A DNA stretch of 64,000 nt, taken from assembly GCA_034770075.1 (NCBI GenBank), contig CM068385.1:75136272-75200271 (forward strand), given 5' to 3'. Below are positions 33,731 through 46,822 of this stretch, piece by piece. This DNA comes from Aralia elata. Taxonomy: Eukaryota > Streptophyta > Magnoliopsida > Apiales > Araliaceae. Under the pieces are notes generated by a model that worked only from the letters and a program-made list of their open reading frames with translations, had not been told where the DNA came from and searched no databases. Position numbers and translations under genes: made by a program. Every line of letters starts with the position of its first letter. Within the stretch, counting starts at the first letter, position 1.

Positions 33731-33848
33731 GAGTACCTACACAATAAAATGAAATATTATACACAAGTCTAAATTAAGATCAATTCGACTATAATTAATA
33801 TTGGTAAAATTACTGTAAAATAATTCCCCGACAACGACGCCAAAAACT
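33731..33848 (-). other. Leader and tRNA-Asp primer site of the Athila-like element
   Basis: Minus strand TGGCGTCGTTGTCGGGGA at 33,825-33,842 is the tRNA-Asp primer site with two C-to-T changes. The leader between it and gag is short and AT-rich. Confidence 0.82.
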
Positions 33849-34957
33849 TGTTGCTCGATTTCACAATCAATAAAACACACGCAAGTATACGCGGTCCACA
33901 AGTAATATAAAGTAAATAGAGTGTCGAACCCACGAGGAATTATGTCAAATAACTACCAATTACCAATCGCATGGCAAGTTGATCCTATTTAAACAATTAT
34001 GATATGATTTGATTTTGTTGATATTTAAAATTAAATAAAGACAATTAAGAAAGTAAGGATTAAACGAAACACGGATAGAATTCAAGATAGAGAGATCTAA
34101 GATTACAGTTTCCCCCAACTCTTCATTTGCATATCACAACTCTCTCTTTTTCAACTAGTTAGAACACAAGAATTGTTATCCGAGAAATCACAAGTATATA
34201 CAAGCCTCTCTCGATGGTCAAATACGTATTTTCTATTGCGGTGTATAGATATATCTCTATTCTACACACTAACAAGAATCTAATATCAAGAATAATTAAC
34301 AAGATACATGTCACATAAAATCTCATTAACTACTCTATCAATTACTAACTTTCATAATAGAAATCATTAAGCATGGATTCTCAAATGGATACATGTGGTA
34401 TTTAGGTATATGTCTATCCTAAATACAATCAAATTGTCTAATATAGAGGATAATACATAAGACTCACGTCACATAATCTCATAAATTACCCATAAGAATG
34501 TCCAACTTTCACATGAATTCATAACTAGGTCTTAACATTATATTCCATTTCTCAATTTCATATAGGTTACTTAGGTAATTACGGGCCAAGCAATTAATCC
34601 ATAAGCATAGGCTATGAAATCCAATTCACAAAAGTCTAACTAATATTCAAAGAGAGAGCATTTAATATAAACTATGAGTTGGGTTCCATTGGAATCTTAT
34701 AAATGAAAGTTTAGTTCGTGATAGCTCTAAATAATATCATATTCAATTGACATAACATGGTTTTGGAATTACAAAGTAAGAATGAAATACTAGAAAATAG
34801 AATGATAAAACCCTTTTTAGATTGAATCCCGAATTGCTTGCTTGGTAGTATCTTCTTCTCTAGCTTTCCTTCTCAGAATTGCAATCCTTAGCTCCTTGGT
34901 GATGCTATGGTGGTTCTTCCTTTTCTTTTATTCTTCTCCTTGTTAGTTCAAACCTTA

Positions 34958-37685
34958 TGTAACGACCCCAAAATTCTGAACAAACCAACTCTTCACATCG
35001 GTCGTTAACAATACATCTATATTCTAACTTTACATCATTAATCGATAATAAAATCAATAAAACGCGGAATAAAAAAAAACTTTTCAATAATCTTTCTTTA
35101 CCTTCCCTGAATCAAAACCTTAATCATTTACATTACCAGAATCATATTTGATTCGCTTCATCAGAGTTATAATAAAATAAAACTTATTTCTAGAATCAAT
35201 ACCCTTTATACTTCGGATAAAATTAAATTACAACTTAGTACAAATTTAACAACTCCACATCTATTACAATTTAATACATTCTCAAATACACCACTCAGAA
35301 CCTTAATCATGGTTCAAAAAAACATAATTTAAACTAAAATAATCAATCTGCATGCTTTACATCTGAATCATGCCATTCAATTTACCTTGTATCTTTAACC
35401 TGCAAAAGTGGTTATTTGCAAGAATGAGCTCAATGGCTCAGCAAAATCTAACAGTTTGCATGCATCATATAACATGTAGATAACATGCTCAACATTTAAA
35501 TCATAATCATTTGACTCAACATATCATGCATAACAATCACCACTTAACAATTAGACATTGAGTTCCATAACTCAATCAACATTCTTTACTCAACGAACGT
35601 AGTCATATTTTGACTTTGTCGTTCATACTTGTAACATAAATAAAATCCATCATGCTTTATACATCATATGATTAAAACAATTAATCAATTAATACACATA
35701 ACAAATAGGAACTGAAAGACTTGCCTGGTTTGTAGATTATCAATTACCATAACCAGCTTATGTTTATCTGCACTTCATGTATCCTACACGATATATATAA
35801 TCACGCATATCATTTATTAGCCACGTAAAAACACGTAGAATTAATTCTACTTAACATTTCAAAATCCTTCACTTTATTCTCTTTACAATTCCTAAGTTAG
35901 GAATTAAGTTCCATTAGGGCTCCTTGTAAACCTTCATTTTATTGCGTCTCGCTTTAATCGACACTTAACCACTGGCTAAGTTTTAAACTTTGTTCTACAT
36001 TAGACGCGTAATGGTTATAAGTAATTCTTGATTAGGGTAACATATGATAACCAAAAAGAAAAGAATTAAAAATAGGAAAAAAAATTTTCCATTTCTGCAA
36101 TTCTCGCCGGGGCGAGAAAATGCTTAACAAAACCGTCGCCGGGGCGAGGCTGTCGCCGGGGCGACAAACACAGTTCAAATATGCCGCCGGGGCGACAAGA
36201 CCGCCGGGGCGAAACTTCCAGCTTATTTCTCTCGCCGGGGCGAGAGACTCGACAGTCATCTCCTACAGTTCGCGGACCAGTGAAAACTTAGGCCAAATTT
36301 GGCCAAATTTTCCGAATTCTACCATCCAATATACAATTTAAACATACCCAGACATCATATATGATACAAAACATTTACCCAACATAGTTTCTAAACATTT
36401 TAATCATTCTAACACATAAACAACCAATTTAAACCCAAGAATTTCACTGTTAAACAATTTATTCATGTTTTGGCCATTTTCATGAAATTAAACACTGTAA
36501 CTTCATCTTTCAACCAATTAAAACCATTCTAATTACATTCTTTTCATTTTTTATCATATTATCATAGTCAAACATCAATTTCATACATATATACCATACA
36601 TGAAATAAACTCTGTAAAAATTACAAACTCTACTCCAAAGCATGTTTTCATGGTTTAAAACCTTAAAATTAACTTATGATCATCATATAATCATCTAATT
36701 CATGATTACTAACAATTATATCAAATAATTCATATATTTTAGCAATTGAATTCACATACAGGAACTAAAACTATATACAGTAGAGTAAAACAAAGAGGAA
36801 AAAGAATTATACTTCTCTTGTTTTAAGAACTTGGTGAATTCTCTACAATCACAAGCTCTTTCTCAATTCCTCTCTACCTTTGCTCTCTCTTATCTCTGAA
36901 CTCTCAAGCTCTGTTTTCTTTTCTTCTCTTTTTTTTTAACTCTGTGTTTTCTTTTCTTTAACAACTGATAAGCTTTAAAAAAAATAAAAACTGATAATAA
37001 CGTATTCTCATACTTAATCCATCAGTTACACAATTCAAAAGCCTCTAAGGCTTGTTTGGCAAATACCAAATTAAAATAATCTATTATTCTAACTAAAGGT
37101 CTTAATGCCTTGTTTGGTAAAACAAAAAGTAAAATAACCCATTATTTCCAAACAAAGGTCATAGGGCCTTGTTTGGTAAAACTGAATTAACCACTTTCTC
37201 ATTTATTATAATAAATCATTATAACAATAACACCAAATGAATTATATTATTCAAATAAACCATTTATTCAAATAAATCTTTTCAGCATCTAATTTAGTCA
37301 TTAAATTAAATTAGAATAAACACATCAAATCATATTCAAATAACAATTAACACAATTAAACTCAACATGAACTATTCCACAATAATTTAATAAATTATTA
37401 TTTTACTCAACAAATAAATTAACAAAAATATTTATATAACTTAATAAATATTTTTGTTCATTCACAAAAATTGCATTCGTTACAACCACTAAACACATTA
37501 ATCGAACACATTAAATATGTTCACAATCGTAACACATTAAATATTTATTCTACTTAATAAATATTTTATCCATTTATGAAATTCACAAAATATATATCAC
37601 ATACTCAAAACTCAAAACGTCACATAGTAAGAATTTTATTTATTAAATTCTTATTTAATAATTTCTGAAAATCTGGGTTGTCACA
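34958..37685 (-). repeat. 3' LTR (short form) of the non-coding element
   Basis: Minus strand TGTGACAACCCAG to TCGTTACA. Contains six CGCC-GG-GGCG words (plus-strand reading) at 36,101-36,247 and the stem TGAGC/GCTCA at 35,425-35,440. Confidence 0.88.
36101..36247. repeat. Dyad cluster with CGCC cores and changing arms
   Basis: Words include TTCTCGCC-GG-GGCGAGAA (36,101-36,118), TGTCGCC-GG-GGCGACA (near 36,151-36,166) and TCTCTCGCC-GG-GGCGAGAGA (36,228-36,247); three others have only 4-5-bp arms. The 5' LTR copy (41,824-41,970) is nearly identical, with one CpG decayed. Confidence 0.92.
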
Positions 37686-37852
37686 TCCTTCCCTCCTTAT
37701 AAGGATTCCGTCCTCGGAATCAACGAAACCTCCCTTACTCGGTTTTCACAAAAAAAAATCTCTTTCACAAATATCGTTGAATAACTTCAACACATTACCT
37801 TAGCGTGGGTTTTATTTCATTACCTTCACTTAAACTTGAAACACCTCGAGTG

Positions 37853-37902
<50 letters not shown>

Positions 37903-38017
37903 ATATATATATATTTAACCCATTAACGCACTCATAGCATATCATACTCGTTGTAATCATAGAACATCCTGATTTAGCACCGTATAAATACTCGGGATAT
38001 CACATTCACCCCTTCTT
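37686..38017 (-). other. Two tandem polypurine tract / LTR-start pairs
   Basis: On the minus strand AAGAAGGGGTGAA (38,005-38,017) precedes TGTGATATCCCG, and about 310 bp further CCTTATAAGGAGGGAAGGA precedes TGTGACAACCC at 37,685. A (TA)n run at about 37,853-37,914 lies between. Confidence 0.75.
37853..37914. repeat. (TA)n microsatellite
   Basis: TA dinucleotides with one TTT interruption. Confidence 0.95.
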
Positions 38018-40664
38018 CTAAGAATTTCATCCTCGAAATTTTGTTTTACTACTATTCGATCCTTCCATTTAACGAAATGGACTTTACGTTAATCTCTACA
38101 TATTCATTGGGTTCTACAACCAAATTCTTTCTCTAAAGACCTTTCTAAGGTCATCACATTCTTCACATCTTTTTCTTCTAAAATTTTTTCTCATCATTCT
38201 CTCTTCCCTTTCTGGAACTTCATTTCTTTCTTGGATTTATTATAATTTGTTTAACTTACTCATCAACACATGCCACATTCTATAACCTATCCCTTTTTAA
38301 GGAATATCTTCTTTCCACTTCCACCTTTCAAAAGACTAAGAATCTTCCACAATTGTTCAATAATTGGGAAGCAGTATGAATAATTCAAGAATTTAATAAT
38401 ACATTCAAAAACTTTCAATAATTTGCTGAGGAGTCGTAAAGACTTGAACCTTGGCCTAGGTTAACAGATATTTCTACTGTAACCTTTAACAGTCAAAGAC
38501 TATGGACCATCTTTTCTCGTACTCCAGGTGATCAGCCGTTCGTACTATGTATTGTGCACATACATATTAACGCTATTGTGTAACCCCCATTACAGGGTTG
38601 GTTCACCTCAGGCTTAATACAAATTCCGCACCAGAACAAACTGGTTTGGCATAAAATCTCAAAAAAAAACTCTTAAACTTCATAAGTATCTTTCAACAGT
38701 CGTCTAGCCGAATCAATTAGCATAGACCTTGAACAACAATTCGAATATTAATCAAAATATTTTTAGCCAACTCAATTGGCATATCCTTTCATAACTAAAA
38801 AGAAAACCAAAATTCTTTTATGACGTCATGATACCGTACCGCTCGATGGTACGTAGAGCATTCCGTCATTTTAGGACTTTGTCATACTACATCATACCAT
38901 AGTGGGCTGACGATCCTTCGATCACATCCAACACTAGGTTCGGTTGCATTGATGACTCAGTCGTTCAAAATTCATTTTGATAGTTTCAAATCATTTTTGT
39001 CTAGCTGAAACAATTAGCATAGACGTAAAATTAATAGCACCTTTTTAAAAACTTATTGGTTCAAGCATTGACCCAATATATTTTCGAGAACACAAAATTT
39101 GCGAATATCAGCGCGATGTCAATAAATTTCGAAAATCTAGCATATCTAGAAGATTTGGAATATCCATTTTTCTCCATCAACTTCAATCTTTGCTCCATTG
39201 CTCCATTACTCAATCATCCTATCATTCTTCAATATCAGCAATACTCTCTAAACCATAACGTTTCTATACCCAATACAGTTCATCAAACTTACCACACTTT
39301 GGAAATTCAGGAACTTACCACAATCATATGGGTTTAGGAACTTATCCTAGTCAGACCAAAAATCGTCCATTCGCTGAGGGGTTCCACCATACAATTATGA
39401 GTCACGAACCTGCCATAAGTATGAGTTTTAAGAACCGCACCTAATCTTAAATATTCTCTAACTATCAATATAAATATGAGAAAAGAATCACCTTCTCGTT
39501 ATATGTATATAGATAGTGCGACACCAATATTTCAATGATTATCAATATAGGAAGCTAAGTGGTTTTCATACCAAGCACAAATTCCCGTCCCATATCAGGA
39601 ATTGTATAACTCAGCCACTAACATGAGTCCTCAATTGAAATCCCACCTAACTTCATCTTGCTCCTAACTTAACTCTTTGTTTGATACAAATTTCTCTTAT
39701 TACATCATCCATAACTCCTCGTGAGTTTATCTCGTACTATTTGATAGTACCATCTCTTTATAGCGTCATGCTACTACTATTCAATCATTTAAGATCTTCT
39801 GACATTTTATAACTTTAGCAGATCACATCGTGATCTCCTTCTATCATCTCTCTTCTTACGATTCTTTCTTATCTTAGGATCGTATCATCCTACGATCTTC
39901 TTTATTCTTCTCTTTAATCACGTTATCTTATGATTAATCATCTCAGGTGTTCCCTGTCCTTTTAGCTCTTTAGGTTCTTCTTTGAACCTAATCATTTTAT
40001 CATAATCTTGTCTCACATGAATTCTCTAAACTCTATATGAGTTCATCCTTATCATTATATCATTCTCATCTTATAGATATCATCTATTTATTAACACCAT
40101 CTTTATTATTGGAGTCAGATAACTCCTGATTCTCATCTTATTTAACTCTTCGTGATTCTTCTTTGAATCTTCTTATTTATATAAAACAATTCTTCCTTTA
40201 ATAATCTCTATCTTTATTCATATTATTCAATATTTTATTCGAGTTTACCTCGTGTCATTCTCATCTTCTTCCTGTAACGATTCTAGGACTTAACTCATCC
40301 CATGCTTCTACCTATACGAAAAGAATCACTTGTTAATCATACACATTCCTAATTCTATACGTGATACACCTCGAGTCTCTAACAGTGTTCTGTACAGCAC
40401 CTGAGTGGTTTCCCACAAACAACCAACAAACTAGTCCCCGTCTCGTCTACACTGTCTTGCACAACTAGTTAGATCAGTTGCTAGTTCGTATCAACCTCCG
40501 CTCTCTGGAGGAATTGTTTAGCCCAGATACCATACATCAACCATTAAAGAGTACAATTGTACCATAATCATTCTTAACTTATTATTCTCTTAACTCTATC
40601 ATCTTCACCTCTATTCTCCAAGGTTACAGCCTAAGGTAATCGTACCTAAGGTTTCTAACCTATC
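38018..40664 (-). other. Non-coding internal domain built of LTR-like sequence
   Basis: No frame matches gag or pol. The segment at 40,370-40,570 resembles 30,330-30,560. The segment at 38,410-38,770 (GTAACCTTTAACAGTC, TGTGCACA, GTCTAGCCGAAT on the plus strand) resembles 50,710-51,010 and 63,380-63,740, all inside LTRs of other families. Order and orientation are kept. Confidence 0.6.
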
Positions 40665-40679
40665 AGCTCTGATACCAAC
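40665..40679 (-). other. Primer binding site, tRNA-iMet
   Basis: Minus strand GTTGGTATCAGAGCT, immediately after the 5' LTR. Confidence 0.88.
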
Positions 40680-43293
40680 TGTAACGACCCCAAAATTCTG
40701 AACAAACTAACTCTTCACATCGGTCGTTAACAATACATCTATATTCTAACTTTACATCATTAATCGATAATAAACTCAATAAAACGCGGAATAAAAAAAA
40801 ACTTTTCAATAATCTTTCTTTACCTTCCCTGAATCAAAACCTTAATCATTTACATTACCAGAATCATATTTGATTCGCTTCATCAGAGTTATAATAAAAT
40901 AAAACTTATTTCTAGAATCAATACCCTTTATACATCGGATAAAATTAAATTACAACTTAGTACAAATTTAACAACTCCACATCTATTACAATTTAATACA
41001 TTCTCAAATACACCACTCAGAACCTTAATCATGGTTCAAAAAAAACATAATTTAAACTAAAATAATCAATCTGCATGCTTTACATCTGAATCATGCCATT
41101 CAATTTACCTTGTATCTTTAACCTGCAAAAGTGGTTATTTGCAAGAATGAGCTCAATGGCTCAGCAAAATCTAACAGTTTGCATGCATCATATAACTTGT
41201 AGATAACATGCTCAACATTTAAATCATAATCATTTGACTCAACATATCATGCATAACAATCACCACTTAACAATTAGACATTGAGTTCCATAACTCAATC
41301 AACATTCTTTACTCAACGAACGTAGTCATATTTTGACTTTATCGTTCATACTTGCAACATAAATAAAATCCATCATGCTTTATACATCATATGATTAAAA
41401 CAATTAATCAATTAATACACATAACAAATAGGAACTGAAAGACTTGCCTGATTTGTAGATTATCAATTACCATAACCAGCTTATGTTTATCTGCACTTCA
41501 TGTATCCTACACGATATATATAATCATGTACATCATTTATTAGCCACATAAAAACACGTAGAATTAATTCCACTTAACATTTCAAAATCCTTCACTTTAT
41601 TCTCTTTACAATTCCTAAGTTAGGAATTAAGTTCCATTAGGGCTCCTTGTAAACCTTCATTTTATTGCGTCTCGCTTTAATCGACACTTAACCACTGGCT
41701 AAGTTTTAAACTTTGTTCTACATTAGACGCGTAATGGTTATAAGTAATTCTTAATTAGGGTAACATATGATAACCAAAAAGAAAAGAATTAAAAATAGGA
41801 AATTTTTTTTTCCATTTCTGCAATTCTTGCCGGGGCGAGAAAATGCTTAACAAAACCGTCGCCGGGGCGAGGCTGTCGCCGGGGCGACAAACACAGTTCA
41901 AATATGCCGCCGGGGCGACAAGACCGCCGGGGCGAAACTTCCAGCTTATTTCTCTCGCCGGGGCGAGAGACTCGACAGTCATCTCCTACAGTTCGCGGAC
42001 CAGTGAAAACTTAGGCCAAATTTGGCCAAATTTTCCGAATTCTACCATCCAATATACAATTTAAACATACCCAGACATCATATATGATACAAAACATTTA
42101 CCCAACATAGTTTCTAAACATTTTAATCATTCTAACACATAAACAACCAATTTAAACCCAAGAATTTCACTGTTAAACAATTTATTCAAGTTTTGGCCAT
42201 TTTCATGAAATTAAACACTGTAACTTCATCTTTCAACCAATTAAAACCATTCTAATTACATTCTTTTCATTTTTTATCATATTATCATAGTCAAACATCA
42301 ATTTCATACATATATACCATACATTAAATAAACTCTGTAAAAATTACAAACTCTACTCCAAAGCATGTTTTCATGGTTTAAAACCTTAAAATTAACTTAT
42401 GATCATCATATAATCATCTAATTCATGATTACTAACAATTATATCAAATAATTCATATATTTTAGCAATTGAATTCACATACAGGAACTAAAACTATATA
42501 CAGTAGAGTAAAACAAAGAGGAAAAAGAATTATACCTTCTCTTGTTTTAAGAACTTGGTGAATTCTCTACAATCACAAGCTCTTTCTCAATTCCTCTCTA
42601 CCTTTGCTCTCTCTTATCTCTGAACTCTCAAGCTCTGTTTTCTTTTCTTCTCTTTTTTTTTAACTCTGTGTTTTCTTTTCTTTAACAACTGATAAGCTTT
42701 AAAAAAAATAAAAACTGATAATAACGTATTCTCATACTTAATCCATCAGTTACACAATTCAAAAGCCTCTAAGGCTTGTTTGGCAAATACCAAATTAAAA
42801 TAATCTATTATTCTAACTAAAGGTCTTAAGGCCTTGTTTGGTAAAACAAAAAGTAAAATAACCCATTATTTCCAAACAAAGGTCATAGGGCCTTGTTTGG
42901 TAAAACTGAATTAACCACTTTCTCATTTATTATAATAAATCATTATAACAATAACACCAAATGAATTATATTATTCAAATAAACCATTTATTCAAATAAA
43001 TCTTTTCATCATCTAATTTAGTCAACAAATAAATTAACAAAAATATTTATATAACTTAATAAATATTTTTGTTCATTCACAAAAATTGCATTCGTTACAA
43101 CCACTAAACACATTAATCGAACACATTAAATATGTTCACAATCGTAACACATTAAATATTTATTCTACTCAATAAATATTTTATCCATTTATGAAATTCA
43201 CAAAATATATATCACATACTCAAAACGTCACATAGTAAGAATTTTATTTATTAAATTCTTATTTAATAATTTCTGAAAATCTGGGTTGTCACA
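40680..43293 (-). repeat. 5' LTR of the non-coding element
   Basis: Starts TGTGACAACCC at 43,293, next to the CCTTA duplication, so the short-form end was the one integrated. Confidence 0.88.
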
Positions 43294-43483
43294 CCTTAGC
43301 TTCAATCTTTTCAAACGTTGGTTGTATAATCCCAATTGCACTCCATGGATGCCCATAATCAGATCCATCTTCTCTCTCATCATGTCACAATCGAGCTCCA
43401 GAAAATCCTCTCAAGAAATCCTACTATCGCAGAAGAAGACAAACATCGCCGCTGGTCAGTCCCGACGAGCTCGCCCTTGCGCC

Positions 43484-43570
43484 AGAAATGGCCTAGGGAG
43501 CTTGCCCCGGCGCGGGCCATTATGGAGCTCGCCCCGGCACCAATATTAGCCTGAAACTCGCGCCTCGGCA
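43484..43570. repeat. Decayed GC-rich dyad cluster in the Athila-like LTR
   Basis: Words such as GCTTGCCCCGGCGCGGGC, GCTCGCCCCGGCACC and CTCGCGCCTCGGCA share a CGCCCCGGCG-type core with transitions and poor arms. Confidence 0.6.
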
Positions 43571-43754
43571 CATACCACTTTTGCTGTAATTACGAATTTG
43601 CCCCTAAAGTCCAATATTTCCACAAATGTCCATCCGAAGCCGCCTCCTACAAAACCAATGAAATAACAAGTAAAATAATACTAAAAATACTTAAAGATGG
43701 CACAAAATTGAGCCTAAAAGACATCCAATTCGTAGGTATAAAACCCACTCATCA

Positions 43755-45203
43755 GATGACAGTGACCTAGATGATAATAATGAGGAGGATTTGGCCCTAC
43801 TAGCCAAAAAATTAAGGAAATTCATGAGAAAAGACAGAAGTAGCAACTATAGAAGGAGCAAACGGTAGAGGAGAGACTAATCAAAGGACGTGTTCTACAA
43901 ATATAAGAAGTCTGGTCAATACATTACTGAATGCACCAAGCCCTTGAGAGAAGAATTCAAGAAAGACAAGAAAAAAGAGTAATGCCAAGAAAGACAAGAA
44001 GGCATACATGAAGTACCAAAAGAAAAACAAAGGACTGGGTAGCTGAAGGATTTCAGACTCGAACTCCAGTGATGATGATGGACCAGAGGTTGCAAATCTC
44101 TGCCTCATGGCCATTGAAGCTCCTGCAAGGAAAGCCACTAATCATCAAAAAATTAATATCAGTGAGGTATTTGATTTTAATTCCTTGATATTGATATTGA
44201 TGATTTTAGAATTGCTTTATGTGATATAACCTATGAGTTACATAAATATATGAAGTGATTCAGTGTATTATCAAATAATCATTTTTAACTTCAAGACCAT
44301 AGGAAAATGGTACAACTAGAATTGGAAATAATGAATGAAAATACTCCTTCCCTTTCTAAGCTTGAGGAAGAAAATGAGATATTAAAAAGCACCATTAAGT
44401 AGTTAGCACAAAGAGAATCAATTCTTGCCTCCATGATTGAGGAGCTTGAAAAGACTATCTCTACTTGGAATATGTTTTCTTCTTCTATGGACTCCCTGAT
44501 CACACGTTAAAGATGTTGTTCTAATAGACCAGGTTTAGGATTTGAGGATTTATCCTTAGATCGTAGTGTGGGGACAACCTTGGAAATTAACAACAATTGT
44601 TTTACTTCCCATAGGAGCATTGTATTTGTGAAATCCACACAAGTTGCTAAGCCTGAGATTCAAAGCTCTACGATTTCTGCTTATCAAATTATGATCCTAA
44701 AGAACAATAGACTACATACTGGACTAGGATTTAAGAAAGTGCAGAGTAAGGTTAACATTATGTTCATTCCTCGAAGGACCGTATAGTCAATGCATGAAAC
44801 TCTACAAACTAACTAGGCAAGAATCGAAGAATTGACATCTATTCTGCGAAACCTGAAAATCATAGAACAATGTGGAAGTAGAAAAAGTATTAGCATAGAG
44901 GAAAGGTAAGAGGTTATTATGTCCCACACATGTACTTGAAAAGAAGAAATCCAACCACACACAAAAGCATGCATCATACTATTTGTTATAACTTTCATTG
45001 ATATGGTCATATTTCTGCTATATGTCAATTTACTACATATTCAGGATTTGTGAGGCTTATGATTAGGCAGGTGTAAGTTCCCAAGAGGACTAACTAAGTA
45101 AGACCCAAACAAGTATGGGTGCCAAAGTGAAGTATCACTTATTTTACAGTTTAGGAGCACCACTTAATCAATTTGGTATCTAAATGATGGTTGTTCAAGT
45201 CAC
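43755..45203 (+). pseudogene. Ty1/copia gag-protease remnant
   Basis: The plus strand reads NNEEDLALLAKKLRKFMRK, a damaged knuckle region (YKYKKSGQYITECTKPLREEF), NLCLMAIEAP, a coiled-coil part (KLEEENEILKSTIK ... ELEKTIST), RPGLGFE, and at the end WYLNDGCSSH, corresponding to the copia protease site WYLDSGCSRH with the catalytic Asp position altered. Many stops and frame changes. The left end is cut by the Athila-like LTR at 43,754 and the right end by the element at 45,204. A Sirevirus-type Gag is possible; the clade is not certain. It is the oldest layer here. Confidence 0.75.
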
Positions 45204-46798
45204 TGATGAGTGAGTTTTATACCTACGAATTGAATACTTTTGGCTTGATAAAATTGTGTGTTCTTGGGTAGTTTATGTTCCTTTTTATGTGTTTTTATCT
45301 TATTGTTGTATTATATGATTTTATATTGCTTTTACATGTTTTTGTATATATTTTATGTGTTTTAACTTTGTTTTGTAGGAATCGGAATAAAAGCTACTTT
45401 GAGCGACATTTGGGGTTGCTAGATTCGCGTTTTTGGCTGGTCATTTACACAACAGCTGGTTAACGTCCAATTTTGACCTTGATCCGGCTCTTATCTCTAA
45501 AAAATCAAAGAATGAAAGTTATAGTTCTACTTCTCCTCTTTCCGGAACATCTTGAATCATCTAATTTGAAGTTCGGACGAAGAAGTTATGGCTATTTTCC
45601 CAACAGACGTCGAAGCTAAAAATTCTATGAATAGTGCCCGGCGCCGCAGCGTCCTCTCCTAGTACAAATCCAGCGCTGCAGCGACATATATGCAGTAGGT
45701 GCAGGATTTTGCCAGCGCCGCAACGCCCCGTTTCAAGCCAAATTCGGCGCCGCAGCGCTAGGTCGCGATTTTTGATAGTTCTGAGCTTTTAAATGACCTA
45801 CCCAATGACCCAAACATCACTTCTTCTTCATCTAATTTTCTCCTTCTCTAAGGAGAAGATGGAGGCGTCTAGGAACTCCATGGGAGCTCAAGAACAAGCT
45901 AGAAACAAGGATTGGAGACCACGAATTGAATGAGAGTTCTTGGAGATTGAAGAATGCTTTAATAGAGTTTTTCTTCTCTAATTCTTTCCTTTAATTTTGT
46001 AATCCATGAATGTTGAATAATTTGTTAATGTTGTTTATTTCACTAGCTATGAACTAAACTCTCATTCTAAGATTGCAATGGAACCCAATACAGAGTTTTA
46101 ATTGATTTTCTTTCCTTTTGATTCGCACCATATGAATTGGTTCATTATGCTTATGTTTAATGCTTAATTGCTAAGGAATTAATAATTAGTGTGGTAGTTT
46201 ATATGAAATTGGAAAATGGATTATAAATTGAGGCCATGAATATAATGACATGTGTTGGTGCTTGTTCTACATAGATGAAATACATCATTTGCATATAGGA
46301 TAGGAATATACCCTTATGCCATGTGTAACCATTGTGAGAATCTATTCTTAATGATTCCTTGCCTAATTCATTTCATATAGGAATATAGTGATTTGTTTAG
46401 AATAAGGATATTCATTTGACCATCGGAAGAGGCTTATGAATACTCAAAATTCTCGGTTAACAATTCGTTGTGACCACTATGATTAAAAGGAGAGTTAAGA
46501 GATTGAATGAGACCTTGCATGCCAAGTGTTTGGAAAAATGGTTGTGTGGGGGAAATTGTATCTTAGCTTGTCTTACCTTGATTCCAATCGTTTTTCATAG
46601 TTTACTTTGTTAATTAAAATACCTTTAGCTTTCATCACTACCATGAGTCAATAGTTTAAATAAGATTGCAGCGATATAAAGTTGGTACTTGGTAAATATT
46701 AGTAACAATTCCTCGTGGGTTCGACACTCTACTTTCATTATATTACTTGTTGACCGCGTATACTTGCGCGTGTTTATCGATGGCGAAATCGACCAACA
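45204..46798 (+). repeat. 5' LTR of the second non-autonomous element
   Basis: Contains GC-rich words at about 45,642-45,768 (GGCGCCGCAGCG, CAGCGCTGCAGCG, CAGCGCCGCAACGCC) and the GGGTTCGACACTCT segment near 46,717. TTTTAAATG near 45,788 is a weak TATA candidate. Confidence 0.85.
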
Positions 46799-46804
46799 AG
46801 TTTT

Positions 46805-46822
46805 TGGCGCCGTTGCCGGGGA
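46805..46822 (+). other. Primer binding site, perfect tRNA-Asp
   Basis: TGGCGCCGTTGCCGGGGA, complementary to the 3' end of plant tRNA-Asp(GTC) including CCA. Confidence 0.92.

Larger units (their letters stand above)
34958..43293 (-). mobile_element. Non-coding chromoviral LTR element
   Basis: Flanked by CCTTA (34,953-34,957 and 43,294-43,298). The 5' LTR is 40,680-43,293 (2,614 bp); the 3' LTR is 34,958-37,685 (2,728 bp), or to 38,004 if counted from the upstream purine tract. A 111-bp segment near 37,290-37,400 is missing from the 5' LTR. I count about twenty substitutions between LTRs, near 0.8%. The 3-kb internal part has a tRNA-iMet primer site but no gag or pol; it resembles LTR sequence of other families in the window. 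It is therefore non-autonomous. Confidence 0.88.
1..43754 (-). mobile_element. Athila-like Ty3/gypsy retrotransposon, minus strand, broken by five insertions
   Basis: Read on the minus strand, the pieces fall in the order 5' LTR, tRNA-Asp primer site, Gag, protease, reverse transcriptase, RNase H and integrase, from 43,754 down to the left edge. The clade is inferred from the tRNA-Asp primer site, the protease motif CDLGASINL, the FMDDFSVFG catalytic box and MADHLSRL at the RNase H end, all typical of Athila. Removing the insertions (1,217-7,307; 8,542-22,047; 23,853-27,040; 34,958-43,293) with one TSD copy each rejoins the reading at each site. The fifth, near 27.9-33.5 kb, replaced part of gag. 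The 3' LTR lies left of the window, so the TSD of this element cannot be tested. Stops, frameshifts and a deletion in the polymerase show it is dead. Confidence 0.85.
33849..43754 (-). repeat. 5' LTR of the Athila-like element, split by an 8.3-kb insertion
   Basis: The LTR runs on the minus strand from TGATGAGTGGGTTTTATACC at 43,754 to GAGCAACA at 33,849, about 1.57 kb without the insertion at 34,958-43,293. It has the conserved GGGTTCGACACTC segment (near 33,920) and a decayed GC-rich dyad cluster at 43,484-43,570. It resembles the LTRs at 1,217, 45,204 and 59,595 in layout but is a separate subfamily. Confidence 0.85.

Noticed and set aside
34905..35087. Minus-strand open frame across the LTR end
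   Set aside because: It crosses the border between two elements and has no codon structure.
36101..36247. CRISPR-like spaced repeats
   Set aside because: Spacers are not uniform, the words vary in their arms, and the context is a plant LTR.
36120..36341. Open frames over the GC dyads (also 41,843-42,064 and the opposite strand)
   Set aside because: They follow from the GC-rich words, which lack stops, and end at once in AT-rich DNA. No family resemblance.
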